A DNA stretch of 64,000 bases from Nostoc sp. NIES-4103 (lineage in GTDB: Bacteria; Cyanobacteriota; Cyanobacteriia; Cyanobacteriales; Nostocaceae), in NCBI RefSeq assembly GCF_002368335.1, contig NZ_AP018288.1, positions 3,305,044-3,369,043 of the forward strand. Reading direction: 5' to 3'. The notes beneath the pieces were generated by a model that searched no databases, was not told the origin of the DNA, and worked only from the letters and a program-made list of their open reading frames with translations. Position 1 is the stretch's first letter, and every line of letters starts with the position of its first letter. The position numbers and the translations under genes were made by a program. This document shows, in pieces, positions 45,005 through 54,240 of this stretch.

Positions 45005-46888
45005 ATGACCTTGTTGGATATAGCTCATCGTCAGGCTGAATTGTCCGTTAATAGCAATGACAGGTGTGCTTGTGACTTAGGATACTTAGCATATCCACGA
45101 CCACAAATGCAGCGATGCTCTCGAGGAACCCCATCACTAACACATTGGCAAAGTCTCAATGGTCTGTGGAAGTTTGCATTTGATGACGAGGGGCACTGCT
45201 TTCGACCCAGTGACCTTAGCCAATGGACTCATCATATAGAAGTTCCGTTTGCTCCGGAATCTACCAAAAGTGGTATTGCTGATACAGGTTTTCACCCAAA
45301 CTGTTGGTACGAGCAGGAATTTGAAACCCTACCTGGGGAAGGTAGGTTACTATTACATTTCGGCGCAGTTGACTACCGCGCTCGTGTGTGGGTGAACGAC
45401 CAATACATGGCTGAACATGAAGGGGGACACACACCTTTCACCATTGATATTACCCCTGCCTTGAATGACAGTGGTACAACAAAGGTGACAGTGTGGGCGC
45501 AAGACGATCCACACGACCTAGCAAAACCGCGTGGTAAGCAAGATTGGCAGTTGGAACCGCACAGTATTTGGTATCCGCGCACCAGTGGTATTTGGCAGAC
45601 AGTTTGGGTTGAACGTGTAGGTAAAACCTATATAGATCACATTCGTTGGACTCCTGACTATGAGCGGTGGGAAATCGGTTGTTACGCTGCGATCGCTGGT
45701 GACGCGCCTGCGGGTATACAAATAAAGGTGAAACTCACTGTTGGCAATACTGTACTCGCAAACGATACATACGAAGTATTCAACCAAGAGATTACTCGCC
45801 GGATTGCCCTTTCCGATCCGGGAATTGATGATTACCGTAATGAATTACTTTGGAGTCCGGAAAAGCCAACGCTGATTGATGCTGATATTCAATTGTGGTA
45901 CAAAGACCAACTGTTAGATCAAATCAAATCTTACACAGCAATACGGACTGTAAGTATACAGCGCGATCGCTTTATGCTTAACGGTCGTCCTTATTATTTG
46001 CGGCTAGTTCTCGACCAAGGTTACTGGCCAGAGTCCCTAATGACTCCTCCTGATGATCAAGCATTACGTCGAGACGTGGAACTCGCCAAAGCCATGGGTT
46101 TCAACGGAGTACGCAAGCACCAAAAAATTGAAGACCCCCGCTTTTTGTATTGGGCTGATGTTTTGGGACTGTTAGTATGGGAGGAGATGCCCAGTGCCTA
46201 CCGCTTTACACCTAAAGCAGTAGAACGCATGACCCGTGAGTGGACTGAGGCGATCAAGAGAGATGTAAACCATCCGTGTATTGTTGCTTGGGTGCCCTTT
46301 AATGAATCCTGGGGAGTTCCGAATCTAGTTGAGACGGCGGCTCACAGGAACTACGTTTTGGCAATGTACCACTTGACTAAAACTCTCGATCCAACTCGCC
46401 CAGTGATTGGCAACGATGGCTGGGAAAGTACGGATACTGATATTCTTGCTATTCATGACTACGACACCCAACCGAAGCATTTAGCTCATCGGTATGGGCC
46501 AGAAGTGAAGGTATCCGATTTATTGGATCGTAAGCGTCCCGGAGGACGCATTCTAACGCTAGACAACTATCCACATCAGGGACAGCCGATCATGCTAACC
46601 GAATTCGGTGGTATTGCTTATGCCCCTGAAACTCACCCCGATGCTAACAAAGCTTGGGGATATGAGCGCTGCTGGAATATCTCCGAGTTAGAAATGAAAT
46701 ACGCTGCTCTCCTCGAAACTATTAATGATATTGAGTTGTTCAGTGGATTTTGTTACACACAATTCACGGATACATTTCAAGAAGCTAACGGGTTGTTGTA
46801 CGCCGATCGCACGCCGAAATTTCCTCTTGAAAAGATTCGTGCTGCAACCCTTTCAGGACAAGGATTATGTACTCCCACAAGTTGTTAA
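45005..46888 (+). CDS. Glycoside hydrolase family 2 (beta-galactosidase/glucuronidase-like)
   Basis: The 627-residue cytoplasmic enzyme has GH2 architecture. The N-terminal sugar-binding domain contains LNGLWKFAFDDE and CWYEQEFE, then comes an immunoglobulin-like domain, then the catalytic TIM barrel. The acid/base is Glu434 in FNESWG, and the probable nucleophile is Glu533 in MLTEFGG. It would cleave a beta-linked glycoside; beta-galactoside is favoured because its last 22 bases overlap galT. ATG 45005 has AAGGAAG eight bases upstream. Exact specificity (galactosidase, glucuronidase, mannosidase) is not fixed by these motifs. Confidence 0.88.
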   Translation: MTLLDIAHRQAELSVNSNDRCACDLGYLAYPRPQMQRCSRGTPSLTHWQSLNGLWKFAFDDEGHCFRPSDLSQWTHHIEVPFAPESTKSGIADTGFHPNCWYEQEFETLPGEGRLLLHFGAVDYRARVWVNDQYMAEHEGGHTPFTIDITPALNDSGTTKVTVWAQDDPHDLAKPRGKQDWQLEPHSIWYPRTSGIWQTVWVERVGKTYIDHIRWTPDYERWEIGCYAAIAGDAPAGIQIKVKLTVGNTVLANDTYEVFNQEITRRIALSDPGIDDYRNELLWSPEKPTLIDADIQLWYKDQLLDQIKSYTAIRTVSIQRDRFMLNGRPYYLRLVLDQGYWPESLMTPPDDQALRRDVELAKAMGFNGVRKHQKIEDPRFLYWADVLGLLVWEEMPSAYRFTPKAVERMTREWTEAIKRDVNHPCIVAWVPFNESWGVPNLVETAAHRNYVLAMYHLTKTLDPTRPVIGNDGWESTDTDILAIHDYDTQPKHLAHRYGPEVKVSDLLDRKRPGGRILTLDNYPHQGQPIMLTEFGGIAYAPETHPDANKAWGYERCWNISELEMKYAALLETINDIELFSGFCYTQFTDTFQEANGLLYADRTPKFPLEKIRAATLSGQGLCTPTSC

Positions 46889-47967
46889 AGCCAGATGGCC
46901 GTCAATTGACGTTATACAGTCGCTATCCAATAGCAGCAGATATAACTGCTACTAGCCCTAGTAACGAACCAGTGCAGGCAAATCCCCACCTGCGCTGGCA
47001 TCCTTTACGCGGCGAATGGGTAGCTTACGCCAGTCATCGCCAAGGGCGGACTTTTATGCCGCCCCCAGAATATAACCCCCTCGCACCCACCAGTAACCCT
47101 GAGTTTCCTACAGAACTGCCTCAAGGTAGATATGATGTGGCGGTGTTCGATAATCGTTTTCCCTCGATGACACCAACAGCCCACAATGCCCCAATTAGCA
47201 TCGTAGAAACCTTACCTGCTAATGGAGCATGTGAGGTAGTAGTTTTTACCCAAGATGCTACAGCTTCCCTCAGTTCCCTGGAGTTAAAACACCTGGATTT
47301 GCTATTGGAAGTATGGGGCGATCGCACCCGTGTATTGGGAGAAAATCCACAAATTCAGTACGTGCTACCATTTGAAAATAAAGGTGTAGAAGTGGGCGTA
47401 ACTTTGCACCATCCCCACGGACAAATCTACGCCTATCCTTTTGTACCGCCTGTACCAGCACGCATGTTGGCAATGCAACAGCAGTATTATCAGGAACATC
47501 AGCGGGGTTTGCTGCAAGATTTGATTCAACAAGAGATTGTAGACAACCAACGAATTATTTATCAAGATGAAGACGCGATCGCCTTCGTCCCAGTATGTGC
47601 GCGTTATCCCTATGAAGTTTGGATTGCACCAAAAGAACCAGTTAGCAGTTTCATGGAACTGACTCCAGCACAACGGTGGGGACTTGCTAAGGCGTTAAAA
47701 ACTGTCACTCTCAAATATGACGGCTTGTGGAATCGTCCGTTTCCTTACTTAATGGCTTGGTTTGGCGCACCGACTGACGGCTTAGCACATCCCGAAGCAC
47801 ATTTGCACGCGCAGTTTTACCCACCATATCGGACAAGTGAAAGGTTGAAGTATTTGGCGGGAACCGAATTAGCAGCAGGGATGTTTGCTAATGATGCTTT
47901 ACCAGAAGAGAAGGCAAAGGAATTACAGGCTGTGAGTGTAAATCTGCAAATGCCAATTTCCGTATAG
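46867..47967 (+). CDS. galT: Galactose-1-phosphate uridylyltransferase
   Basis: This enzyme swaps UMP between UDP-glucose and galactose-1-phosphate, giving UDP-galactose and glucose-1-phosphate (Leloir pathway). The 366-residue protein has the active-site HHPHGQIYAYP, with nucleophilic His184. It also shows RWHPLRGEWVAYASHRQGR near the N-terminus and the C-terminal HPEAHLHAQF metal/substrate histidines. The gene begins inside the 3' end of the GH2 gene, so the two are translationally coupled. The other Leloir kinase gene, galK, is 6.3 kb downstream. Confidence 0.94.
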   Translation: MYSHKLLKPDGRQLTLYSRYPIAADITATSPSNEPVQANPHLRWHPLRGEWVAYASHRQGRTFMPPPEYNPLAPTSNPEFPTELPQGRYDVAVFDNRFPSMTPTAHNAPISIVETLPANGACEVVVFTQDATASLSSLELKHLDLLLEVWGDRTRVLGENPQIQYVLPFENKGVEVGVTLHHPHGQIYAYPFVPPVPARMLAMQQQYYQEHQRGLLQDLIQQEIVDNQRIIYQDEDAIAFVPVCARYPYEVWIAPKEPVSSFMELTPAQRWGLAKALKTVTLKYDGLWNRPFPYLMAWFGAPTDGLAHPEAHLHAQFYPPYRTSERLKYLAGTELAAGMFANDALPEEKAKELQAVSVNLQMPISV

Positions 47968-47989
47968 CAGGTAAATAGGCGACTCAAAA

Positions 47990-48017
47990 GAGGCGCATCC
48001 TTTATGGAATGCGCCTC
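47990..48017 (+). terminator. Hairpin terminator after galT
   Basis: GAGGCGCAT and ATGCGCCTC form a nine-bp GC-rich stem with a 10-base loop, followed by AAATTT. It lies 23 bases beyond the galT stop. Confidence 0.65.
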
Positions 48018-48163
48018 AAATTTAGAATTCATATCTCAATATAGTTTAGTTAATATTAATTATCTCTAGATAACTTGGGGCTTGAACAATCAGTTTTAGG
48101 ACTTAGGCATAGGTTACGAAAAATCGTAGACACGTTCGCTTAATAAATGTCATATCTGGTATT

Positions 48164-48268
48164 TATAGCAACAGCCAAGCTGGTTAGGACATCAACAGAT
48201 GATAGAACCTAGACACAAAAAGACTTTTCACCCAGTCCCCAGTCCCTAGTCCCTAGTCCCCTGCTATA
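48164..48268. mobile_element. MITE-like element, family B, copy 3
   Basis: This 105-bp copy lies in inverted orientation relative to copies 2, 4 and 5. It has TATAGCA and TGCTATA ends and shares GGACATCAACAGATGATAGA and AACCTAGACACAAAAAGAC. Confidence 0.8.
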
Positions 48269-48397
48269 TACCTTTAAAAAATTATTAGAACACGCTAGAA
48301 AGCAAGCTTCTTTGAAAGGAGAAATATATTGTGATCATGACATTTATTCCAGCTAAATAACCTCTATTTGCGATCAAGTAAAACCTTATCGTATTTA

Positions 48398-48919
48398 TCA
48401 CTTAAAGTTCGCTTGAATATCTTTTACAGGAAGCATAAGAGTGAAAGACTCTATGGGTGATTCTTGAAAGCCACGTTTCAAATAGAAGCTTTTAGCATTC
48501 TCATCTTTAGCATGTACTAGTACAGCTTTTACTCCTACAACTTGAGCAACGTTAAAAATACGCAAAAGTGCATCACGCAACAAACCAGAACCAATGCCTC
48601 TTTTTTCCCATCGTAAGTCTACCGCCAACCTGCCAATCAGCATACAAGGAATTGGATCTGGCGAATTACGTTTAACAGAACCAATCGCTACTGTACGAGC
48701 AACGGTTGCTGTAGCTAAACAGTAATAACCTATTACTTTACCTTCTGTTACTAATACATAAGTTCTAGCAGATAGACCCTCACTTTTTAAAGCTTGCTCC
48801 TTAAGCCAATCATTGAGTTCTGCATTATCAGACTGAAAATCTGACAGTTCATGTTCTGATGTAATTGGTTGAGGAGCCTGCATTTTTCCAGTTCTCGGTG
48901 ATGTTACAGTTATTCCCAA
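48398..48919 (-). CDS. GNAT acetyltransferase, probable TacT-type toxin
   Basis: The 173-residue acetyltransferase has an N-terminal ITSEHELSDFQSDNAELNDWL typical of the toxin family, and acetyl-CoA-binding GRLAVDLRWEKRGIGSGLL (the R/Q-x-x-G-x-G/A loop). A closing AKSFYLKRGFQESP is also present. TacT toxins acetylate aminoacyl-tRNA and block translation, and are held in check by a DUF1778 antitoxin. That partner lies upstream and overlaps this gene by 10 bp. A TTG start at 48919 is used here; the ATG at 48883 is an alternative. Confidence 0.88.
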   Translation of the reverse strand: MGITVTSPRTGKMQAPQPITSEHELSDFQSDNAELNDWLKEQALKSEGLSARTYVLVTEGKVIGYYCLATATVARTVAIGSVKRNSPDPIPCMLIGRLAVDLRWEKRGIGSGLLRDALLRIFNVAQVVGVKAVLVHAKDENAKSFYLKRGFQESPIESFTLMLPVKDIQANFK

Positions 48920-49200
48920 GGCGATTTAGTAGTTAAGAGTTTATGCAGGTTTTCATTAGCCTGAGGTGGTGAGTCAAGGGCCTCAATAAATTGTTGATAT
49001 TTGTCATCATCTAGGGCAAAGAAAGTGTTATCGGTGATCACGGTTTTAGCTTCTCGGCAAATGACATCTAATATAAAGTCAGAACGATTTTTGCCCAGAA
49101 TTGCAGCAGCACGATCAATCAGATCGCGTTGATGTTGATGCACTCTGATGTTGATAACGTGATCTCGGTTAGAGTTGTCTAGTTTACTTTGCGTTACCAT
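48910..49200 (-). CDS. DUF1778 ribbon-helix-helix antitoxin
   Basis: The 96-residue protein pairs with the GNAT toxin. Its N-terminal half, INIRVHQHQRDLIDRAAAILG and RSDFILDVI, is the ribbon-helix-helix DNA-binding domain of DUF1778 antitoxins. The C-terminal half (DDDKYQQFIEALDSPPQAN) would wrap and block the toxin. The complex normally represses its own promoter; I could not identify an operator with confidence. The ATG at 49200 follows AAAGAGAA; a TTG one codon before is possible. Confidence 0.9.
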   Translation of the reverse strand: MVTQSKLDNSNRDHVINIRVHQHQRDLIDRAAAILGKNRSDFILDVICREAKTVITDNTFFALDDDKYQQFIEALDSPPQANENLHKLLTTKSPWE

Positions 49201-49395
49201 CAATCAATTCTCTTTTTGGTTGTTCTCTCTACTATTTAGTATAGCGTTTGTATATACATTGTCAATACAAAAATTATTCAGGCTGTTGGATATTTTTAGT
49301 ACTTCTGCACTGTGGCAGTAAGTTTAAAACTATAGATGGACGCAAATGAACATAGTTAAATTTGATAATTATCTGTATCTATCTGAGTTTCTCCT

Positions 49396-50481
49396 ATGAA
49401 CCAAGAAGTCTCCAGGAAGCTGGAATTAATCAGACAAACCTTATCTGAAACAGAAACAGAGGGCGTGCGTCTACGTGGTACAGATTGGTTTGCTTGGGCG
49501 ACTGCTGGTGCTTCTAATACAGTGCTGCTGACTGCTGAAACTGGCGTAGCAGAACTGTTAGTCACAGGACAAGATGCGTGGATATTGACGGATGAGATTG
49601 AAGCACAGCGCCTCAAAGATGAAGAACTGCCAACTAACTTTAAGTTGCATGTCAACCCTTGGGCAGATGCTGCGGCTCGTGAGAGTTTTGTACGTGATGC
49701 TACTGGTGGTGGGATAATTATTAGCGATCGCCCCACTTCTGTTGAGCAGTCAATACCACCCTCTCTACAAGCGTATAAACGAGTATTAATCCCTGCTGAG
49801 TTAGAACGATATCGCCAAGTCGGGCGTAAAGCCAGCGAAGCCATGACAGAAGTATTAAAAGCCGCCAAACCGACTTGGACTGAATATCAATTAGCTGGTG
49901 CGGGTGCAGAAGCATTGTGGACAAGGGGTTTGCATCCAGCGCTGACACTAGTAGCTGGTGAGAGACGCTTACCGCTATATCGTCATGCTACAGCCACCGC
50001 AGAACCAATTGGACGGCAAGCGATGCTAGTCTTTTGTGCTAGAGGATATGGATTGTTTGCTAATTTAACAAGATTTGTGAGTTTTGGTGCTATTTCAGAT
50101 GAACATAGCGAATTACATCGTCATGTCCGTGAAATAGAAGCAGTGGCATTGAATTTATGCCAATCTAGAACCACTCTCGACGCAGTTTATCATGCTCTGG
50201 CTCAGGCTTACGAACAGCACGGATTTCCCAATGCTATCCGCGAACATCATCAGGGTGGAACCACAGGATATCTAGCACGAGAAATTGTGGCAAATCCCAC
50301 TACTAAAGATACTTTAACAACAGGTGTTGCTCTTGCTTGGAATCCGAGTCTACCAGGGGCCAAGGTTGAAGATACTTTTGTGATTCTCAATGATGGAAAG
50401 TTGGAGAATTTGACGTTTGATTCAAATTTTCCCAGCGTTGAGGTAGAAGGAAGATTGCGTGCAGTTCCTTTGGAAATTTAG
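49396..50481 (+). CDS. M24 (pita-bread) peptidase homologue lacking metal ligands
   Basis: The 361-residue protein has the two-domain creatinase/aminopeptidase P form: an N-terminal domain (about 1-135) and a pita-bread domain. In the active enzyme five metal ligands (D, D, H, E, E) are expected. Here the first Asp region reads MLVFCARGYGL, the second has FANLTRF (Asn223 in place of Asp), and the first Glu site reads AWNPSLPG (Asn316). Only the HHQGG histidine and Glu325 remain. So it is probably not a metallopeptidase; binding or another chemistry is more likely. It is a monocistronic-looking gene on the plus strand. Confidence 0.8.
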   Translation: MNQEVSRKLELIRQTLSETETEGVRLRGTDWFAWATAGASNTVLLTAETGVAELLVTGQDAWILTDEIEAQRLKDEELPTNFKLHVNPWADAAARESFVRDATGGGIIISDRPTSVEQSIPPSLQAYKRVLIPAELERYRQVGRKASEAMTEVLKAAKPTWTEYQLAGAGAEALWTRGLHPALTLVAGERRLPLYRHATATAEPIGRQAMLVFCARGYGLFANLTRFVSFGAISDEHSELHRHVREIEAVALNLCQSRTTLDAVYHALAQAYEQHGFPNAIREHHQGGTTGYLAREIVANPTTKDTLTTGVALAWNPSLPGAKVEDTFVILNDGKLENLTFDSNFPSVEVEGRLRAVPLEI

Positions 50482-50623
50482 GGATTGGGGAATACCAATT
50501 TTAGATTTTGGATTTGAGACTTTGGATTTTAGATTTAGGATTAAAAGTCTTTACCACAAGACTGTTCCAGGGATCTCAACTAATACTACATATCCCAATT
50601 AGGTATAACATGCAAAAAGATAA

Positions 50624-50656
50624 ATCCCCTTCTCACCTGATGGTATAGAAGGGGAT
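50624..50656. terminator. Hairpin between convergent genes
   Basis: ATCCCCTTCT and AGAAGGGGAT form a perfect 10-bp stem with a 13-base loop. It sits between the M24 homologue and psaB, whose transcripts converge, so it may end either. Confidence 0.6.
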
Positions 50657-50802
50657 GATGGCTAAGGTCAGAGGCTTTATATAGATTTCAACCGATCGCA
50701 GCGATCGCAAATCTTCTTTGATTGCCGCTACATTACCGAGTGTCGGGACAAACCCTGTAGTACCAGAGATTGGGAAAACTCTTATCTAGTACCCAGTCCC
50801 CT

Positions 50803-53031
50803 TTACCCAAATTTCCCAGCGGTTGAAGCTATGAGGAATGCTGCATAGGTAAGGATGTAACCAACAGTGAAGTGAGTTAGACCAACTAACCAACCTTGGA
50901 CAATAGATAAAGCAACAGGCTTATCTTTCCAATGAACTAAGTTAGCCAGCGGTGTACGTTCATGCGCCCAAACTAAAGTTTCAATTAACTCTTGCCAGTA
51001 GCCACGCCAGCTAATGAGGAACATGAAACCGGTTGCCCAAACTAGATGTCCGAAGAGGAACATCCAAGCCCAGACAGATAAATTATTCGTGCCGTAGGGG
51101 TTGTAACCGTTAATTAACTGAGCGGAGTTAGCCCAGAGATAATCGCGGAACCAACCCATCAGGTATGTAGAGTTTTCGTTGAACTGCGCTACGTTACCTT
51201 GCCAAATACCTAGGTGTTTCCAGTGCCAATAGAACGTCACCCAACCAAGCAGGTTCAGCATCCAGAAGATAGCGAGGTAGAAAGACTGTTCCCAAGAAGA
51301 AGTTTGACAAGTACCACCACGGCCAGGGCCATCACAAGGGAAGGTGAAACCGAAGTCTTTCTTATCGGGCATCAATTTAGTACCACGGGCATCTAACGCA
51401 CCCTTGACACAAATCAAGGTAGTTGTATGTAAACCGAGAGCGATCGCATGGTGTACTAAGAAATCACCAGGCCCAATGGTCAAGAACAATGAGTTAGTAC
51501 CAGAGTTAATCGCATCTAGCCAACCTGGTAGCCAAACGTTACCATAATTTGGCCAAGCTGTGTGAGCAATACTATCTGGGTTAGATAGTAAAGTGTTCAT
51601 CCCATACAGCAATTTACCGTGAGCAGATTGGATGAATTGAGCAAACACTGGCTCAATCAAAATTTGCTTCTCAGGTGTGCCGAAGGCGACTACAACATCG
51701 TTGTGGACGTATAGCCCAAGAGTATGGAAGCCTAAGAATAGGGATACCCAACTCAGATGAGAGATAATGGCTTCTTTGTGCTTGAGAACGCGATCGAGGA
51801 CGTTGCCTTTATTTTGATCAGCGTCGTAATCCCGTACCCAGAAAATACCAGCATGGGCGAAGGCACCGACTAAGAAGAACCCAGCAAGATACTGGTGATG
51901 GGTGTACAGCGCCGCCTGAGTTGTATAGTCCTTAGCGATGAAGGCGTAAGGAGGCATGGCGTACATATGCTGCGCTACTAACGATAGTGCAGTACCAAGC
52001 GCTGCCAAGTGTATGGATAACTGGAAGTGCAGTGAGTTGTTATAGGTATCGTACAGTCCTTGGTGTGGTAGGTTGAACTGCCCTTCAGTTTGGACACCAA
52101 AGAAATTTTTGGCGTTAAGCATTTCTTTGATGCTGTGACCAATGCCGAAGTTAGTCCGGTACTGATGCCCAGCTACGATAAAGATAACTGCGATCGCTAG
52201 ATGGTGGTGAGCCATATCAGTCAACCACAGTGACTCTGTTTGCGGATGGAAACCACCTAAAAAAGTCAGAATTGCTGTCCCTGCACCTTGGGATGTGCCA
52301 AAAATATGTCCAGCTGTATCTGGATTTTGAGCATAGACACCCCAATTACCCGTGAAGAATGGTGCTAAACCTGCTGGGTGAGGCAAAGTCGTAAGAAAAT
52401 TATTCCAACCAACGTGAACACCACGAGATTCGGGGATAGCAACGTGAATTAAGTGTCCGGCCCAAGCTAAAGAACTGACACCAAATAAACCTGCTAAGTG
52501 GTGATTCAAACGAGGTTCTGCACTCTTAAACCAAGCCAAGCTAGGGCGATATTTGGGTTGCAAATGCAGCCAACCAGCGAACAAAAACAATGCAGCCAAC
52601 AGCAGCAAGAACACCGAACCCTGGTAAAGGTCGTTGTTTGTCCGCATTCCAATGGTGTACCACCAATGGTAAACACCAGAGTAAGCAATATTAACTGGAT
52701 AGTTTGCACCACCTTGAGTAAAAGCTTCTATGGCAGGTTTACCAAAGTGAGGATCCCAAATTGCATGAGCAATTGGGCGAATATGCAACGGATCTTTAAT
52801 CCACTGTTCAAAGTTACCTTGCCAGGCTACGTGGAACAATAAGCTAGATGCCCACAGGAAAATAATAGCCACATGACCGAAGTGTGTAGCAAAAATCTTT
52901 TGGTAGAGATTTTCTTCGGTGATGCCATCATGGCTTTCAAAATCATTTCCCATGGCGATCGCATACCAGATCCGACGTGTTGTCGGGTCTTGGGCGAGAT
53001 CCTGGTTAAATTTAGGATATTTTGTGGCCAT
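50803..53031 (-). CDS. psaB: Photosystem I P700 apoprotein A2 (PsaB)
   Basis: This 742-residue core protein of photosystem I is complete. It carries the first-strand MATKYPKFNQDLAQDPTTRR, the FX iron-sulfur-binding motif FPCDGPGRGGTCQ, and repeated histidine-bearing helices that bind chlorophyll. The ATG has a strong AAGGAGG about 11 bases upstream. psaB normally lies directly after psaA, but no psaA is adjacent: the neighbours are the M24 homologue and a PsaX-like gene. It may be an additional PsaB copy of the PsaB2 type described in Nostoc, perhaps used in special cells or conditions. Confidence 0.96.
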   Translation of the reverse strand: MATKYPKFNQDLAQDPTTRRIWYAIAMGNDFESHDGITEENLYQKIFATHFGHVAIIFLWASSLLFHVAWQGNFEQWIKDPLHIRPIAHAIWDPHFGKPAIEAFTQGGANYPVNIAYSGVYHWWYTIGMRTNNDLYQGSVFLLLLAALFLFAGWLHLQPKYRPSLAWFKSAEPRLNHHLAGLFGVSSLAWAGHLIHVAIPESRGVHVGWNNFLTTLPHPAGLAPFFTGNWGVYAQNPDTAGHIFGTSQGAGTAILTFLGGFHPQTESLWLTDMAHHHLAIAVIFIVAGHQYRTNFGIGHSIKEMLNAKNFFGVQTEGQFNLPHQGLYDTYNNSLHFQLSIHLAALGTALSLVAQHMYAMPPYAFIAKDYTTQAALYTHHQYLAGFFLVGAFAHAGIFWVRDYDADQNKGNVLDRVLKHKEAIISHLSWVSLFLGFHTLGLYVHNDVVVAFGTPEKQILIEPVFAQFIQSAHGKLLYGMNTLLSNPDSIAHTAWPNYGNVWLPGWLDAINSGTNSLFLTIGPGDFLVHHAIALGLHTTTLICVKGALDARGTKLMPDKKDFGFTFPCDGPGRGGTCQTSSWEQSFYLAIFWMLNLLGWVTFYWHWKHLGIWQGNVAQFNENSTYLMGWFRDYLWANSAQLINGYNPYGTNNLSVWAWMFLFGHLVWATGFMFLISWRGYWQELIETLVWAHERTPLANLVHWKDKPVALSIVQGWLVGLTHFTVGYILTYAAFLIASTAGKFG

Positions 53032-53503
53032 GTATCTTAGTCACATCCTCCTTAAATATCAATGCAAGTTTTTAGTTATTTTTAGCCAGCAACTTCTTGC
53101 AATTGAATGATTTTTCTTTCAGCCTGAAATCGGAGTTTTATCTAATAATAAAAGCTGCCGATTATTAGGAAAAACACACTTATTTTTTGGACTTACATCC
53201 GAATGGCAGTATGATGCAATTCGCTTCTATTGAAGTAATAAAATAATTATTTGCTATCACTTCCATCTACCTAAAGGAGGACATGATCTTTAAATAAATT
53301 TGTATTTTTTTATACATTTCAAACCTCCTCTATTATACGAAGTCATCTCTAGATATCAGCGTGATATTTTATCAATTAGTCATGCTATATTATTAAATAA
53401 TGATAATTATGACAAAAAATTAAGCTAATTTCTAAAGAATAGGGTAAGATTTTGTACCTGTAATCAAATTGCACTTATGATGAAACTAACTGACGTTAAT
53501 CAG
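53032..53503. other. AT-rich intergenic region with short reading frames
   Basis: This is the psaB promoter region. It contains a 16-codon minus-strand frame (53267-53317) with a strong GAGGAGG six bases before its ATG, and a four-codon plus-strand frame (53283-53297) after AAAGGAGG. No longer gene is present. Confidence 0.4.
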
Positions 53504-53743
53504 TCAGGGATTGATAATTCCGTAGTAAATAGCAGCAACAAATAAAAAAGCCGTCAAGATAACCAGTGCAAAGCCAATAAATCTAGGATCAGGTAAATCC
53601 TCAGCAGTGATTATACTATCTTTTTGTACCTGAGTAATAGGCTCGGATTTTCCTATTTCAGTGGTCTTCATCTCGTCAAGTTCTTTCTCTGCCAAGGGAA
53701 GATTATTCTCTGTTTTCGTTGTTTGATTTTCTTGAAATTGCAT
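53504..53743 (-). CDS. PsaX-like single-helix membrane protein
   Basis: The 79-residue protein has a charged N-terminal half and one C-terminal membrane helix, ALVILTAFLFVAAIYYGII. PsaX, a small photosystem I subunit, has a similar helix ending VAAYYFGIL. Resemblance and its location 472 bp upstream of psaB, on the same strand, suggest a PSI-associated role. The N-terminal extension of about 50 residues is absent from classical PsaX, so it may be a distinct PSI accessory protein or unrelated. Confidence 0.5.
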   Translation of the reverse strand: MQFQENQTTKTENNLPLAEKELDEMKTTEIGKSEPITQVQKDSIITAEDLPDPRFIGFALVILTAFLFVAAIYYGIINP

Positions 53744-54240
53744 ATGCTATTTTTGCCATTTCATGTGGCTATTGGCTGCCATGTTTCCAGAAATTTACCA
53801 ATAGCTACATCATTCTGAAGAATTAATTTCTAACAAATTCACAAATGCTTGAAACTGATTAATCACTGTAAATGAGACATAGCAAGCGTTTGACAATACC
53901 CAAATGAAAAATATCAAGCCCAAATATTAGAAGTTTGTAGTATTAGACCAAGCTAATATCAACTTGTAGTGTAATTGCAAATACATTTGAAAAAACGATA
54001 GGGTGAAATTTGATTTCGGAATTTTTAATAATAACTTGGCTAGCAACGTATAAATATAGATAATTCAGTTTTAAAATAGAGGATTGCAGAGTTATAATTG
54101 AATCTTGATGTTACTTTGCAGTTTTCCATTAAAATTCTGACTAAGGAAAGCTATTTTTCAGACTTCTGTGTACGTTTAATAAAAATTAAGCCTAGGGATA
54201 GAGGCGAAAGATTTAAGTATTTTGGTAAAAAACAGGACTT
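53744..54240. other. AT-rich intergenic region upstream of galK
   Basis: It holds divergent promoters for the PsaX-like gene and galK. I found no gene and no clear operator. Confidence 0.45.

Noticed and set aside
53283..53297. Four-codon frame after a perfect AAAGGAGG
   Set aside because: Too short to be meaningful; the SD may simply be AT/purine-rich chance sequence or part of the minus-strand element.
50803..53743. Far-red photoacclimation (FaRLiP) cluster
   Set aside because: Only psaB and one small gene are present; no psaA, psbA, phycobilisome or RfpA/B/C genes.
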